From NCBI RefSeq assembly GCF_006658505.1, contig NZ_VFUZ01000023.1, forward strand, positions 25,412-89,411: a DNA stretch of 64,000 nt. Direction: 5' to 3'. The notes under the pieces were generated by a model. That model did not search any database, was not told the origin of the DNA, and was given only the letters and a program-made list of their open reading frames with translations. The stretch comes from Mesorhizobium sp. B2-4-15. Its GTDB lineage: Bacteria; Pseudomonadota; Alphaproteobacteria; Rhizobiales; Rhizobiaceae. Below, in pieces: positions 54,180-62,125 of the stretch. Position numbers and translations under genes: made by a program. Position 1 is the stretch's first letter. Every line of letters begins with the position of its first letter.

Positions 54180-54413
54180 TCAATTGCCCCAGGGGCCGCG
54201 GTTGAAGTCTGGCCAGGACTGGTCGGCCTCTGCTTCACTGCGTGCCTCCGACATGATCTTGGTTCTACTCGAAGCATGTCGGCCGATCGACCCGGTGAGC
54301 GTCAGGTCGGTAAGGGCCGTATCACTTGCAACGGCAGTGCCGTAGTGATCGCTACCGGCGACAGCGGGACTGGAAGCAAGGAGGACCAAGGTGAGTAGTG
54401 GGATCTTGGTCAT
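54180..54413 (-). CDS. DUF680 small exported protein, copy 1
   Basis: A 77-residue protein with a signal peptide ending at AVAGSDHYG, the mark of the DUF680 family described from Mesorhizobium. The mature part is short and polar and ends FNRGPWGN. ATG at 54413 is chosen; a TTG two codons earlier is possible. It lies six bases after a second DUF680 gene, so the pair is one transcription unit. The function is unknown. Confidence 0.75.
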   Translation of the reverse strand: MTKIPLLTLVLLASSPAVAGSDHYGTAVASDTALTDLTLTGSIGRHASSRTKIMSEARSEAEADQSWPDFNRGPWGN

Positions 54414-54419
54414 TTCCAA

Positions 54420-54641
54420 TCAATGTCCCCAGATGCCCTGGCCAGGCTCCGGATCGAACAGCGGCCTGACAGGCTTACGGCCAGTGTGTACGATCGAAGC
54501 CGTGAAGGTATGGTCGATGCTGGTGCTCAGAGACGATGTCGGCTGGTAGACAAAGTCGGATCCATAGTGATCACTGCCGGCGAAGGCGGCACCGCCGGAG
54601 ATGAGAAGGGCTGCAGCAGCCACCAGAGATATTTTCGTCAT
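54420..54641 (-). CDS. DUF680 small exported protein, copy 2
   Basis: A 73-residue protein: MTKISLVAAAALLISGG signal, then AFAGSDHYGSD and an ending GQGIWGH that parallels the GPWGN end of its neighbour. It is the first gene of the pair. A match to the shared box lies 108 bases upstream. A periplasmic location is inferred. Confidence 0.8.
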   Translation of the reverse strand: MTKISLVAAAALLISGGAAFAGSDHYGSDFVYQPTSSLSTSIDHTFTASIVHTGRKPVRPLFDPEPGQGIWGH

Positions 54642-54749
54642 TTCAAGTACTCCTTTTCGGTTTGTTTCTGCCCATCAAGACGACGCGTGCCCGGGAGGAT
54701 GCGCGCGTCTCGGATAACGCCTAGATGGATGGGACGTAGATAACTTGTT

Positions 54750-54765
54750 ATTATACGAAGGTGTT
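54750..54765 (-). promoter_or_regulatory. Shared 16-bp box (weaker), upstream of DUF680 pair
   Basis: In gene orientation AACACCTTCGTATAAT, two mismatches to the consensus. It contains TATAAT and could double as a -10 element, so this site is less certain than the others. It is 108 bases before the start at 54641. Confidence 0.4.
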
Positions 54766-55006
54766 GCGGCAACAAAATACGTGCAGCAATCGGCAATGCG
54801 GCGGATACCATTGTTAAAACGTATCTTCATGGCATCATTACTCTGTTTTATTTCATGCGCTTAGTGTGATTGAGTCCGGTAAGCGCACTGCTCAGAGATT
54901 GAAGAGATGTCTGACACGCGCAGTCAGAATTCCGCCATGCTCCGTAGCAGGGCCGCGTTTAACCTCGGACAGTTCCGCCGTTGCGCGGGAGATAGAAAGC
55001 GATGGG

Positions 55007-55022
55007 GATACCATCGTTCAAT
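55007..55022 (+). promoter_or_regulatory. Shared 16-bp box, upstream of small ORF at 55091
   Basis: GATACCATCGTTCAAT, one mismatch, followed by GGATCTGC like the GGATTTGC after the site at 62126. It is 68 bases before the ATG at 55091, the same distance as at the two epoxide hydrolase genes. Confidence 0.6.
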
Positions 55023-55090
55023 GGATCTGCGTCGATCTCAACCAGATGTAAGCACCGTATTCCGTTGATAGACACGGCAGGAGATAAGCT

Positions 55091-55306
55091 ATGAAACTCT
55101 GGATTTTGATCACGCGGACCGTCTCGAACTTCCGCGAGTTTTTTTCCTCTCGCTACCATCCGGAACTTCACTACATGCGCGGGCCTGGACCAGCCTTCGC
55201 AAGGCGGGCAGTGATGGTGGAATCGCGGCGTGTGCTGCCAATCCTGCGTACTCCCGCCGATAGTCCTCTAGCAAAACAATGGCCCCGATCCTTCGATCAG
55301 GCGTAA
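55091..55306 (+). CDS. Small protein of unknown function, box-controlled
   Basis: A 71-residue frame opening MKLWILITRTVSNFREFFSS and continuing RYHPELHYMRGPGPAFARRA. There is no recognised domain; the first dozen residues are hydrophobic and the rest basic. AGGAGA lies seven bases before the ATG, and the shared box sits 68 bases upstream, which raises the chance that it is a real gene. No other good frame covers the stretch. Confidence 0.45.
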   Translation: MKLWILITRTVSNFREFFSSRYHPELHYMRGPGPAFARRAVMVESRRVLPILRTPADSPLAKQWPRSFDQA

Positions 55307-56066
55307 TTGCGGAGGAGAATCGCACGCTGCTTCCATCGAGGTTGCGCAGTTCAGTCCCGCGTAGCGTCTAGCCAACGACAATCTGCTTGAAGCGCTCGGA
55401 CCATCCGTGACAGGTGACAATCCTTGCTGCTGGGCTGTCTTTTATTGTGCTGTCGTCGCCGGATGCCTTTTGCAGATCACCCTTGTGAGCCCTTACTCAC
55501 GACGTTGACCAGCCGACAGCCACGCCGCTGTCGGCTGATCCACTTTTAACAAAGTTCGATGCTCAGCGCTCTCAACCGCCGCAGAAATCTAGCGGCGCCG
55601 ACACCTTCTCGAAAAATCTAAAACAGGCGAAAGACTTCATCTATCCATCGTCATGAGGGCGTGAACGAGAATTCCGCATAAACGCGCAGGGGATGTCGAG
55701 GGCATTTGGGCAGCTTTGCGCCCGACGGAGCGGTACACCACGGTTACGACGCTTGACGTTGGCGGAGCATGAAGCGCCAAGGCCCTCCTCGGTGGTTCAC
55801 GGTTCGCAATGGGAAGCTTCATCTTGGTGACGGAAGTGGGCCTGCGGTCGGAGTCCTCGTCGATCAACCAGATGCCGCTGCGACTGCCCCCCAGTAGTGG
55901 AAAACGAAGGAAACAGATTCCGCTCCTCGTGGTTAGGCCACCTCCGGCAAAAAGCCGAACAGTTCGCATCGTGCAATCTGCGCGCCTCCGGCCCGAGACC
56001 GCATTCTGGCGACCTAAGGTTGGTTGGGTCACGGTTTCGCCAAACTAGCGATCTGGCAAGGCAGTC
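55307..56066. other. Stretch without a supported gene
   Basis: About 760 bases. A 10-bp perfect hairpin lies at 55511-55536. A minus-strand frame at 55637-56032 and a plus-strand frame at 55809-56048 overlap each other and neither looks like a protein family, so neither is called. Confidence 0.45.
55511..55536. terminator. Perfect 10-bp hairpin, possible terminator
   Basis: AGCCGACAGC (55511-55520) pairs with GCTGTCGGCT (55527-55536) around a 6-base loop, followed on the plus strand by GATCCACTTTTAAC. The T run is offset, so termination efficiency is uncertain. It would end a transcript from the ORF at 55091. Confidence 0.45.
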
Positions 56067-56684
56067 CTAGTGACCAATCCCGAGCTTGGCGGCAATATTG
56101 ACAAGGTCGGCCAATGAGCCGGCGATCATCTTGCGCATAACCCGACCCCGGTGAGCCTTTACGGTGATCTCGCTGATCCCAAGTTCGAAGGCGACCTGCT
56201 TGTTCAACAGGCCGGTGACCACAAGCGCCATAACTTCCTGCTCACGCCGACTGAGCGAGGCGTAGTGGTCACGTAACGACTGCATCTCTGTCCTGACAGC
56301 AAGCGCCACTCGACTCCGCTCGAGCGCCTGCTCGATTGCAGTCAGCAGAACCTCGTCGGAGAACGGCTTTGTTAGAAATTCGACGGCACCTGCCTTCATT
56401 GCCCGCACAGTTATCGGCACGTCGCCATAGCCGCTCAGAAAAATGATCGGCATGTCCGCGCGCTCCGGGGACACCAATTTCTGCAAATCGAGACCGTTAA
56501 GATTGGGCAGGTTAACGTCGAGGATCAGACAATTCGGGACTGTCGGCCGCGGCTGCCCTAGAAACTCCTCCGCGGAACCGCAGATCCTTGGCTCCCAACC
56601 TGCGGAGCGGACCACCAGATCGAGAGATTCACGAACAGAAATATCGTCGTCGACGACGAACACCACAGGCGTCTCTCGTAGCAT
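56067..56684 (-). CDS. FixJ-type response regulator
   Basis: A 205-residue two-component regulator. The receiver domain (about 5-120) has the acidic pocket VVDDD (residues 10-14), phosphoacceptor D56 and K106. A short linker leads to a LuxR/FixJ-type HTH (about 142-205: LSRREQEVMALVVTGLLNKQ and ELGISEITVKAHRGRVM). ATG at 56684 is chosen at MLRETPVVF; the longer frame adds 24 residues. No full histidine kinase gene is intact nearby, although a kinase N-terminus survives at 59291. It is a candidate regulator of the genes sharing the 16-bp box. Confidence 0.9.
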   Translation of the reverse strand: MLRETPVVFVVDDDISVRESLDLVVRSAGWEPRICGSAEEFLGQPRPTVPNCLILDVNLPNLNGLDLQKLVSPERADMPIIFLSGYGDVPITVRAMKAGAVEFLTKPFSDEVLLTAIEQALERSRVALAVRTEMQSLRDHYASLSRREQEVMALVVTGLLNKQVAFELGISEITVKAHRGRVMRKMIAGSLADLVNIAAKLGIGH

Positions 56685-56772
56685 TGATGGCACCCCCCCT
56701 TCATCTCTCGTGGTCCCCGAATGCATTGCAACCGTCCTCCCAATACTCGGTTGCACCGAGCGCTGATACAGC

Positions 56773-57141
56773 CTAACGCAGCGCTAAGTTCAACGCGTCC
56801 CTGAGCTCTGTGTCGCTAAAAGGCTTGAATAGGCATTCCACCGCGCCCAGCCTCATGAGACTTGGACGAACAGTGTTATCTTTCTTAGCGGTAATGAAGA
56901 CAATGGGGATAAATCGACCAAGGCGCACCAGCTCCTGCGCCAGTTGCGGTCCTGTCATGCCGGGCATGCCGACGTCGAGAAGCAGACATCCGGTGTTGCC
57001 AACACTATCGGAAGCCAAAAACTCTTGCGCCGAGGAGAAGACCTTCACACGATAGCCGAGCTCGTTGATGAGGTCAGGCAATGACTCGCGCATGGACTCG
57101 TCGTCATCGACAACAGACACGAGTGGATGCCTAGCGCTCAT
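56773..57141 (-). CDS. Receiver-only response regulator
   Basis: A 122-residue single-domain receiver with VVDDD at residues 10-14, phosphoacceptor D56, T84 and K107, and no output domain. It lies 88 bases before the FixJ-type regulator gene in the same direction. Such stand-alone receivers often act in phosphorelays or as phosphate sinks. ATG at 57141 (MSARHPLVSVV) is the natural start. Confidence 0.88.
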   Translation of the reverse strand: MSARHPLVSVVDDDESMRESLPDLINELGYRVKVFSSAQEFLASDSVGNTGCLLLDVGMPGMTGPQLAQELVRLGRFIPIVFITAKKDNTVRPSLMRLGAVECLFKPFSDTELRDALNLALR

Positions 57142-57608
57142 GAAATCTCCGATGCACTTCTCGTATTTCCGCTGCAGGCGCGTACGTGGCATCAATCCAG
57201 GAACACCTCGCAAACGAGGGAATTCGTGTTCTTCGCGGGTTCGAAGACCTTCCGAACAAGGTGAAAGTCTCCAAGATACTGCCCATCAAAGTTGAGGAAA
57301 TTGAAATGCCTTTGTCGGCCGGTTGAGTATCGAGCAGACGGCAAAAGGTCAGCGACCATTCAGTTTCTCTAAATGCCCGCTGCACGCTGTCGGGTTGGTC
57401 GGCCAGCTTGCCGCACAGGCCGACGAAGGAGTGCACGTGCGACCGAATACCGCCCGTGTCGCCACTGAAATCGCTCACCATTGCCGTCCTTTCAGGTGCA
57501 CACGCGAGAAGGATGCGCTGATCCTCAGGCTGCGTCTATTATTCCTTGGTGTCACTTTTTCCGTCCCCTTTTGCGGCGTCCGCACCGGAGCGATACAAAG
57601 GCATCGCA
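57142..57608. other. Stretch without a supported gene
   Basis: Overlapping frames exist on both strands (57131-57481 minus, 57323-57679 plus), but neither shows a recognisable family. The minus-strand frame runs into the start of the receiver gene and could be a remnant of a sensor protein; I cannot support that. Confidence 0.35.
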
Positions 57609-57624
57609 CATACTTTCGTGCAAT
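57609..57624 (+). promoter_or_regulatory. Shared 16-bp box, upstream of START-like protein
   Basis: CATACTTTCGTGCAAT, two mismatches, followed by GGATTCG. It is 66 bases before the ATG at 57691, the same spacing as three other sites. Confidence 0.55.
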
Positions 57625-57690
57625 GGATTCGTGCCGCGTCATGGTTGATCTATTCAGCAAATCCAATCGCAAGAAGTAGAGGACGACGTT

Positions 57691-58350
57691 ATGACCGCCA
57701 CATCAACCTTATCGAGTGCTTTGCGTACCGGGATTTCTGTGCGCCCTTCCGCAACGAAGGTCCCTGTGCATTCACGGCGTTCAAGCACATTAGTGTTGGC
57801 CCCAACGCCAATACTGTATGAGCAAGGCAACATAAAAGAGGTGCGCGCAAGCGACGGCGAGGCTGTTGAGGTGACAGGAACCACAATCGTTCATGCACCC
57901 CTCGATGATATCGACCTGGTCAAATGGTTTTACGGGTCCGCCGAACGCGACAGACGTCTCGTCCTCGATGCTTCCTCCGAACCGATCATGGCCCCTGACG
58001 ATAAGCGAATGTCGATACAGGTCGAACTTATCGGCGGAAAATTGATGACGCAGTACTATGTCGAGACAATCGCTAAGAAAAACACCCTGATATTGGAATC
58101 GTATTCGAATGTAATCGCGCCCCGAGGAGAGCGCGCTTCCATGCACATTCGATGGGAATTGAGCGTGGCAGAACTCGATGATGGGACGTCAAAACTCACC
58201 AATCATGTCCAATCACGAGCTTCGCAGGCATTTGTAACCTTTCTCGAGAGGCAGGGGATCGGAATTGAAGCTTTTCGTTCGCAGCGTCTTCCCGCGCCCG
58301 AACTCGGCGCCTTGGCAACAAGCATTGGTCACGCTGCGGTCGGTTATTAA
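57691..58350 (+). CDS. Unidentified protein, possible START/SRPBCC-like fold
   Basis: A 219-residue protein. The first 50 residues are Ser/Thr-rich and probably disordered. Residues about 55-180 alternate beta-like stretches (GTTIVHAPLDDIDLVKWFYG, MSIQVELIGGKLMTQYYVET, ASMHIRWELSVAEL) in a way that recalls lipid/hydrophobe-binding SRPBCC proteins, but no family is certain. AGAGGA stands four bases before the ATG. The upstream box and the position suggest membership of the same regulon as the hydrolases. Confidence 0.7.
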   Translation: MTATSTLSSALRTGISVRPSATKVPVHSRRSSTLVLAPTPILYEQGNIKEVRASDGEAVEVTGTTIVHAPLDDIDLVKWFYGSAERDRRLVLDASSEPIMAPDDKRMSIQVELIGGKLMTQYYVETIAKKNTLILESYSNVIAPRGERASMHIRWELSVAELDDGTSKLTNHVQSRASQAFVTFLERQGIGIEAFRSQRLPAPELGALATSIGHAAVGY

Positions 58351-58371
58351 GAAAATCGCTGCGGTTGGCGA

Positions 58372-58499
58372 ACTGCATCGATGAAGCATGCGATGCGGCC
58401 CTCAGCAGCGGCTCGGGCGGCCAGCACGATGTAAACTGGCCTGCCTGGTACGTCGACTTCATCGTCGCGGAGCAGGCTGGCAAACAGCTTCCTAAATGA
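58372..58499 (+). pseudogene. VOC protein 3' remnant
   Basis: The frame ending at TGA 58499 reads GGQHDVNWPAWYVDFIVAEQ then AGKQLPK, clearly the C-terminal tail of the VOC proteins at 48081 and 61245 (NWPAWYAEYMVAE, QAGKVLP). The whole VOC domain is missing. The left limit is approximate. Confidence 0.8.
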
Positions 58500-58555
58500 A
58501 AGCGTCAGAACTTCTCGCGGGCCGAATGCGCAATACCTGGGTAATCGTGCAGGAG

Positions 58556-58990
58556 CCACCCTATCTCGATGACCTTGCCGCGGGTTAGCGGTTTGCCACG
58601 GCAAGTGCTCGATTCTTTCTAAATCAAGCAGTTCGCCGCCGAATACGATCCGCAGCCCTTTCATCACGGTGAGAAGGCTGCGGAAACACCCTCTTGCACG
58701 GTCTCGCAGCCAGTGGCTGGCGAGTGGTGGCCATAACAAAGCGGCTTATCGTGGGCAGCGGGCTTGCGATCGCGGGTGGCACATTAGGGCGGGACCGGAG
58801 ATATCGTGGCCCAGGCCCACGCGCCGCGCGGCGACGTGCTACAGAAGGTCGGGCAGATTGTCGACATCCGGCCGTCGAGGTCTAAGCCTCACTGCGGCCA
58901 TGCTCACACTGAAGATCGAGACGATCAACCAAAGGCATGAGGTCGTTCTGACGCTGGTTATGGTCAGCTCGTCATCCGGCGAGCGCCAAA
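58556..58990 (+). pseudogene. MaoC dehydratase pseudogene
   Basis: Pieces matching the MaoC protein at 46272 appear in order but in different frames. PYLDDLAAG is followed by TAG then RFATASA; IKQFAAEYDPQPFHHGEKAA and LAASGWRVVAITKRLIVGSG follow; then VGQIVDIRPSRSKP and INQRHEVVLTL. At least one nonsense change and several frameshifts are needed. It follows the VOC remnant directly, mirroring the VOC-TlpA-MaoC order of the intact locus with TlpA gone. Confidence 0.82.
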
Positions 58991-59290
58991 TTCAAGCTAG
59001 GTACTGTACGTCCGCTGACGTCCATAGCTGACCGGCTGCGGCAGGGGAGTCCGATGCCTCCTCGGCTTTCGAAAATGGATGTTCGGTTGCAACTCATTCG
59101 CAATCGAGTGGGTTTCGCGGTAGGTTTGCGGGGCATCGGCTATCTCCCCAACGGCGAGCGGCCAACGGACTACTGGCATTTCCTCGGCAACGCGATACGA
59201 TTTGATCTGGGCGGGCAGAAGCCGCAGGTGCTTGGCGCTGGTGGGTGACATCGGACCAAACTCAATCCGTGTCCGCCGGGAGTTGGAACT
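58991..59290. other. Stretch without a supported gene
   Basis: A 64-residue plus-strand frame (59054-59248) and an 84-residue minus-strand frame overlap here; neither is recognised. The stretch separates the MaoC pseudogene from the kinase fragment. Confidence 0.4.
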
Positions 59291-59717
59291 ATGCTGCCCA
59301 ATTCGCTTGATGGCGGGTACTCAGGTGTCGACTCCCGGGCTCTGTGGGACGACGGCGAGTGCACGTTTCGGCGTGGTTGGCGGTCGGATGAGAGCGGAAA
59401 AAAGCGCGCTGTGCTGTTTGTCGAGCCCGCCGCCGACCATCCATCCCGGAAGTGCCTTGATCGCCTTGTCCATGAATACGACCTGAGGGGCGAACTCGAC
59501 AGTACGTGGGCGGCGAGGCCGTTGGAACTCGTCCGCAATGCTGGCCGGACTATTCTGATACTCGAGGATGAGGGCGGCGAACCGCTTAGCGGTCAGGTCG
59601 GCGCTCCTATGGATACAGGACACTTCTTGCGCCTCGCAGTCGCCGCCGCGTGCGCTATCGGTAAGCTTCATCACCAGGGGATCGTCCATAAAGATATCAA
59701 GCCGGCCAATATCCTGG
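59291..59717 (+). pseudogene. N-terminal fragment of hybrid Ser/Thr kinase-histidine kinase
   Basis: About 142 residues match the start of the large trifunctional Ser/Thr kinase/AAA/histidine kinase proteins: VHEYDLRGELDSTWAARPLE, GRTILILEDEGGEPL, then HHQGIVHKDIKPANIL with the kinase catalytic-loop HKDIKPAN. Homology stops at that point, where cyoB sequence takes over. The frame then runs open, without meaning, into cyoC, which is in the same frame, giving an uninterrupted ORF to 60670. Intact relatives usually exceed 1500 residues. Confidence 0.8.
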
Positions 59718-60041
59718 AACTTTGCTGTCCTGCCTCACGTCGCCGAGAGAGACGCCTATTGGGTCGAGAAGAAGGGCGCGGCAGGTCAACGATCGCGGGC
59801 GCGCGAATACGAAGTGATCGAAATGCCGAAAAACACCGCGACTGGCTTCGTCACCGCCTTCTTTGCCGTTGTTACCGGCTTTGCCATGATCTGGCACATC
59901 TGGTGGATGGCTGCCCTCGGCATCTTCGGTGCATTCGTGACATTCCTCGTCTTCGCATTTCGCGAGAAGGCGGAGTTCCAGATGCTGACCGAGACGGTTG
60001 CTCGGTTCGATCGCGCTCCCCTAACGGAGGTCGTCCCATGA
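59718..60041 (+). pseudogene. cyoB: cyoB 3' fragment (cytochrome bo3 oxidase subunit I)
   Basis: In the frame ending at 60041 the sequence reads NFAVLPHVAERDAYWVEKKG, then EVIEMPKNTATGFVTAFFAV and WHIWWMAALGIFG, the last part of ubiquinol oxidase subunit I. The catalytic haem/copper core is absent, since only 107 codons remain after the junction with kinase sequence near 59717. The stop overlaps the cyoC start (ATGA), as in an intact cyo operon. Confidence 0.85.
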
Positions 60042-60670
60042 GCGTCGCCGTCGCCGTTTATGACGCCGTGCAGGAGGCATCTGCTCCTGCCAGCGAAGCC
60101 GGCCCCGCTCCCAAGCGGATTGTGGTTGCCTACGGTTTTTGGATTTTTCTTCTGAGCGACGTCGTCATGTTCTCGGCGTTATTTGCTGGCTACGCGGTCC
60201 TCGTTCGCGCCATTGCGGGCGGGCCGGCGGGCATCCAGTTGTTCAGTCAAAGCAGTGTCGCGCTTGAAACTGCCTGCCTTCTCGCTTCCAGCTATACGTG
60301 CGGACTGATGTCGCTGGCCGTCGGCTCGGAACGTCGCTCAGTGACCTATTTGGCGGCCTTCGCCACATTCGTGCTTGGGGCCGCGTTCCTTGGGCTGGAG
60401 ATTCGCGAGTTCGCCGACATGGTCGCCCGCGGCGCCACGCCGCAGCGCAGTGCCTTCCTGTCCGCGTTCTTCACCCTTGTCGGTTGCCACGGCCTGCATG
60501 TCACCGCCGGCCTGATCTGGCTGGCGGTGATGATGGCGCAGGTGGCAGTCAAAGGCTTCCGCGCCACCGTGCAGCGTCGGTTGCAGTGCTTCGCCCTGTT
60601 CTGGCACGCTCTCGACATAATTTGGATCGGGGTGTTCACGGTCGTTTATCTGATGGGAGTCACACCATGA
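60038..60670 (+). CDS. cyoC: Cytochrome bo3 ubiquinol oxidase subunit III
   Basis: A 210-residue membrane protein with five hydrophobic helices and the family motifs FWIFLLSDVVMFSALFAGYA and HGLHVTAGLIWLAVM, FALFWHALDIIWIGVF. It is full length. Without cyoA and most of cyoB upstream it may have no working partner here, and its original promoter is gone. It overlaps cyoD by four bases. Confidence 0.9.
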   Translation: MSVAVAVYDAVQEASAPASEAGPAPKRIVVAYGFWIFLLSDVVMFSALFAGYAVLVRAIAGGPAGIQLFSQSSVALETACLLASSYTCGLMSLAVGSERRSVTYLAAFATFVLGAAFLGLEIREFADMVARGATPQRSAFLSAFFTLVGCHGLHVTAGLIWLAVMMAQVAVKGFRATVQRRLQCFALFWHALDIIWIGVFTVVYLMGVTP

Positions 60671-61047
60671 CGGAAACCCGCCACGATCGCGCGCCGGGAG
60701 ACGCGTCGGCTCCGAGTGAGCCATCCAGTGTGCTTGTCTACACGACCGGATTGCTTCTGGCCGTGGGGCTGACCGCCACATCGTTCTGGGTCGCCAACAC
60801 TTCGCTGCTGTGGGGCCCAGGCGTAGCCCTGGGCCTTGCCGTTCTCGCCATCGCCCAGATGGGGGTTCACCTGGTTTTCTTCCTCCACATCACGACCGGC
60901 CCGGACAACACCAACAACGTTCTGGCGCTCGCGTTCGGCATTCTCATCGTCTTCCTCGTGATTGCTGGATCGCTTTGGATCATGACGAACCTCAACGATA
61001 ATATGATGCTGTCGCCCGAGCTAATGGATTTGCACATGCAGCATTGA
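60667..61047 (+). CDS. cyoD: Cytochrome bo3 ubiquinol oxidase subunit IV
   Basis: A 126-residue subunit with three hydrophobic helices and the signature AIAQMGVHLVFFLHIT. The C-terminus LMDLHMQH is unusual in length. A near copy of its last 35 bases appears at 63577-63612. It starts within an ATGA overlap with cyoC and ends the cyo remnant. Confidence 0.88.
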   Translation: MTETRHDRAPGDASAPSEPSSVLVYTTGLLLAVGLTATSFWVANTSLLWGPGVALGLAVLAIAQMGVHLVFFLHITTGPDNTNNVLALAFGILIVFLVIAGSLWIMTNLNDNMMLSPELMDLHMQH

Positions 61048-61172
61048 TCCGGAATTTGAGCGCACCTCGTCGATGCGTTCTATCCACCACTGCTGCCTCA
61101 CGAAACAAAATGATCGACCAGAACGCGTGTCAGGAACCATCGCCCTGAGCGAGCGACGAAACGACGGTCCCC

Positions 61173-61188
61173 GATACCTTAGCTCAAT
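61173..61188 (+). promoter_or_regulatory. Shared 16-bp box (weaker), upstream of VOC 2
   Basis: GATACCTTAGCTCAAT, three mismatches to the consensus, but the flanks CCC before and TGA after resemble the site before the enoyl-CoA hydratase gene (CC and TG). It is 56 bases before the start at 61245. Confidence 0.4.
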
Positions 61189-61244
61189 TGACCGCTCTTG
61201 GGGCCATTACCACTCTCAAGGCAGCCAAACTCAAGGAGCCCAAC

Positions 61245-61901
61245 ATGAGCACTCTCGCAGCAACCAAGGAAGTTTCAACTGGGGCCACCTCTGCGCCCCG
61301 CGTCGACTTTAAGTTGGAAGTCGTCATCGTCCCTGTTTCCGACATCGACCGTGCCAAGGCCTTCTATACCGGCCTCGGCTGGAGACTCGACGCCGACTTC
61401 GTCAACGGTGATGCGTTTCGGGTCGTGCAGTTCACGCCGCCCGGTTCGCTGGGTTCGATCCACTTCGGCAAGGGCCTCACCGCGGCCGCGCCAGGATCGC
61501 AAAATCTGTATCTCGTCGTATCCGACATCGAGGCCGCACGCGCCATGCTCATAGCGCGCGGCGCCGATGTAAGTGAAGTGTTCCACCGGGCCGCGGTGGG
61601 CGGCCCCGCCATTGCGGGCGTCGATCCGGAGCGCCGCACCTACAACTCGTTCGCCACCTTCCGCGATCCGGACGGCAACAGCTGGCTGCTCCAGGAGGTC
61701 ACCACCCGGCTGCCCGGACGTGTGGACTCGGGCGACACAACCTACGGCTCGGCAGACGAACTCGAGGCCGCGCTCTTGCGCGCGGCGACCGCCCATGGCG
61801 AGCACGAGAAGCGCGACGGCGGCCGCCACAACGTGAACTGGCCGGCATGGTACGCCGAGTACATGGTCGCCGAGCGGGCCGGCACGCCGCTGCCGCGATA
61901 G
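61245..61901 (+). CDS. VOC family protein, copy 2
   Basis: A 218-residue paralogue of 48081-48734. The VOC domain covers about residues 20-155 (LEVVIVPVSDIDRAKAFYTG, GLGWRLDADF, FRDPDGNSWLLQEV). The shared tail is AHGEHEKRDGG then HNVNWPAWYAEYMVAERAG. ATG at 61245 has AAGGAG six bases upstream; a longer frame is rejected. It precedes the second epoxide hydrolase gene in the same direction. Confidence 0.87.
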   Translation: MSTLAATKEVSTGATSAPRVDFKLEVVIVPVSDIDRAKAFYTGLGWRLDADFVNGDAFRVVQFTPPGSLGSIHFGKGLTAAAPGSQNLYLVVSDIEAARAMLIARGADVSEVFHRAAVGGPAIAGVDPERRTYNSFATFRDPDGNSWLLQEVTTRLPGRVDSGDTTYGSADELEAALLRAATAHGEHEKRDGGRHNVNWPAWYAEYMVAERAGTPLPR

Positions 61902-62125
61902 GATTTCCGGCGTCGGCACGAGCGATCCGCTCGCCTGCCTGCCGGCTGCTCGAACGACAAGTATTGGCGACGATCTGGTCGGCGGCATCGGCCGGCAGAA
62001 TCGCGTCGATGAACATCCGTTTGAAAGCGTGCGCCGGGAATGGCGCGCGCTTTTGTCATGCCTTGCCGTCGTGCCGATTCCTCAAGCCGGCAGCTCATTG
62101 CCCGAACCGATCCGAAAGTATTGCC

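Noticed and set aside
55637..56032. Minus-strand frame of 131 codons
   Set aside because: Overlaps an equally open plus-strand frame, is Arg/Pro/Ser-rich and lacks any recognisable feature.
57131..57481. Minus-strand frame of 116 codons before the receiver gene
   Set aside because: It could be a sensor-kinase remnant, but no histidine kinase motif can be found, so no call is made.
59291..60670. One 459-residue gene
   Set aside because: It is a chance in-frame joining of a kinase fragment with cyoC; homology switches frame to cyoB in between.
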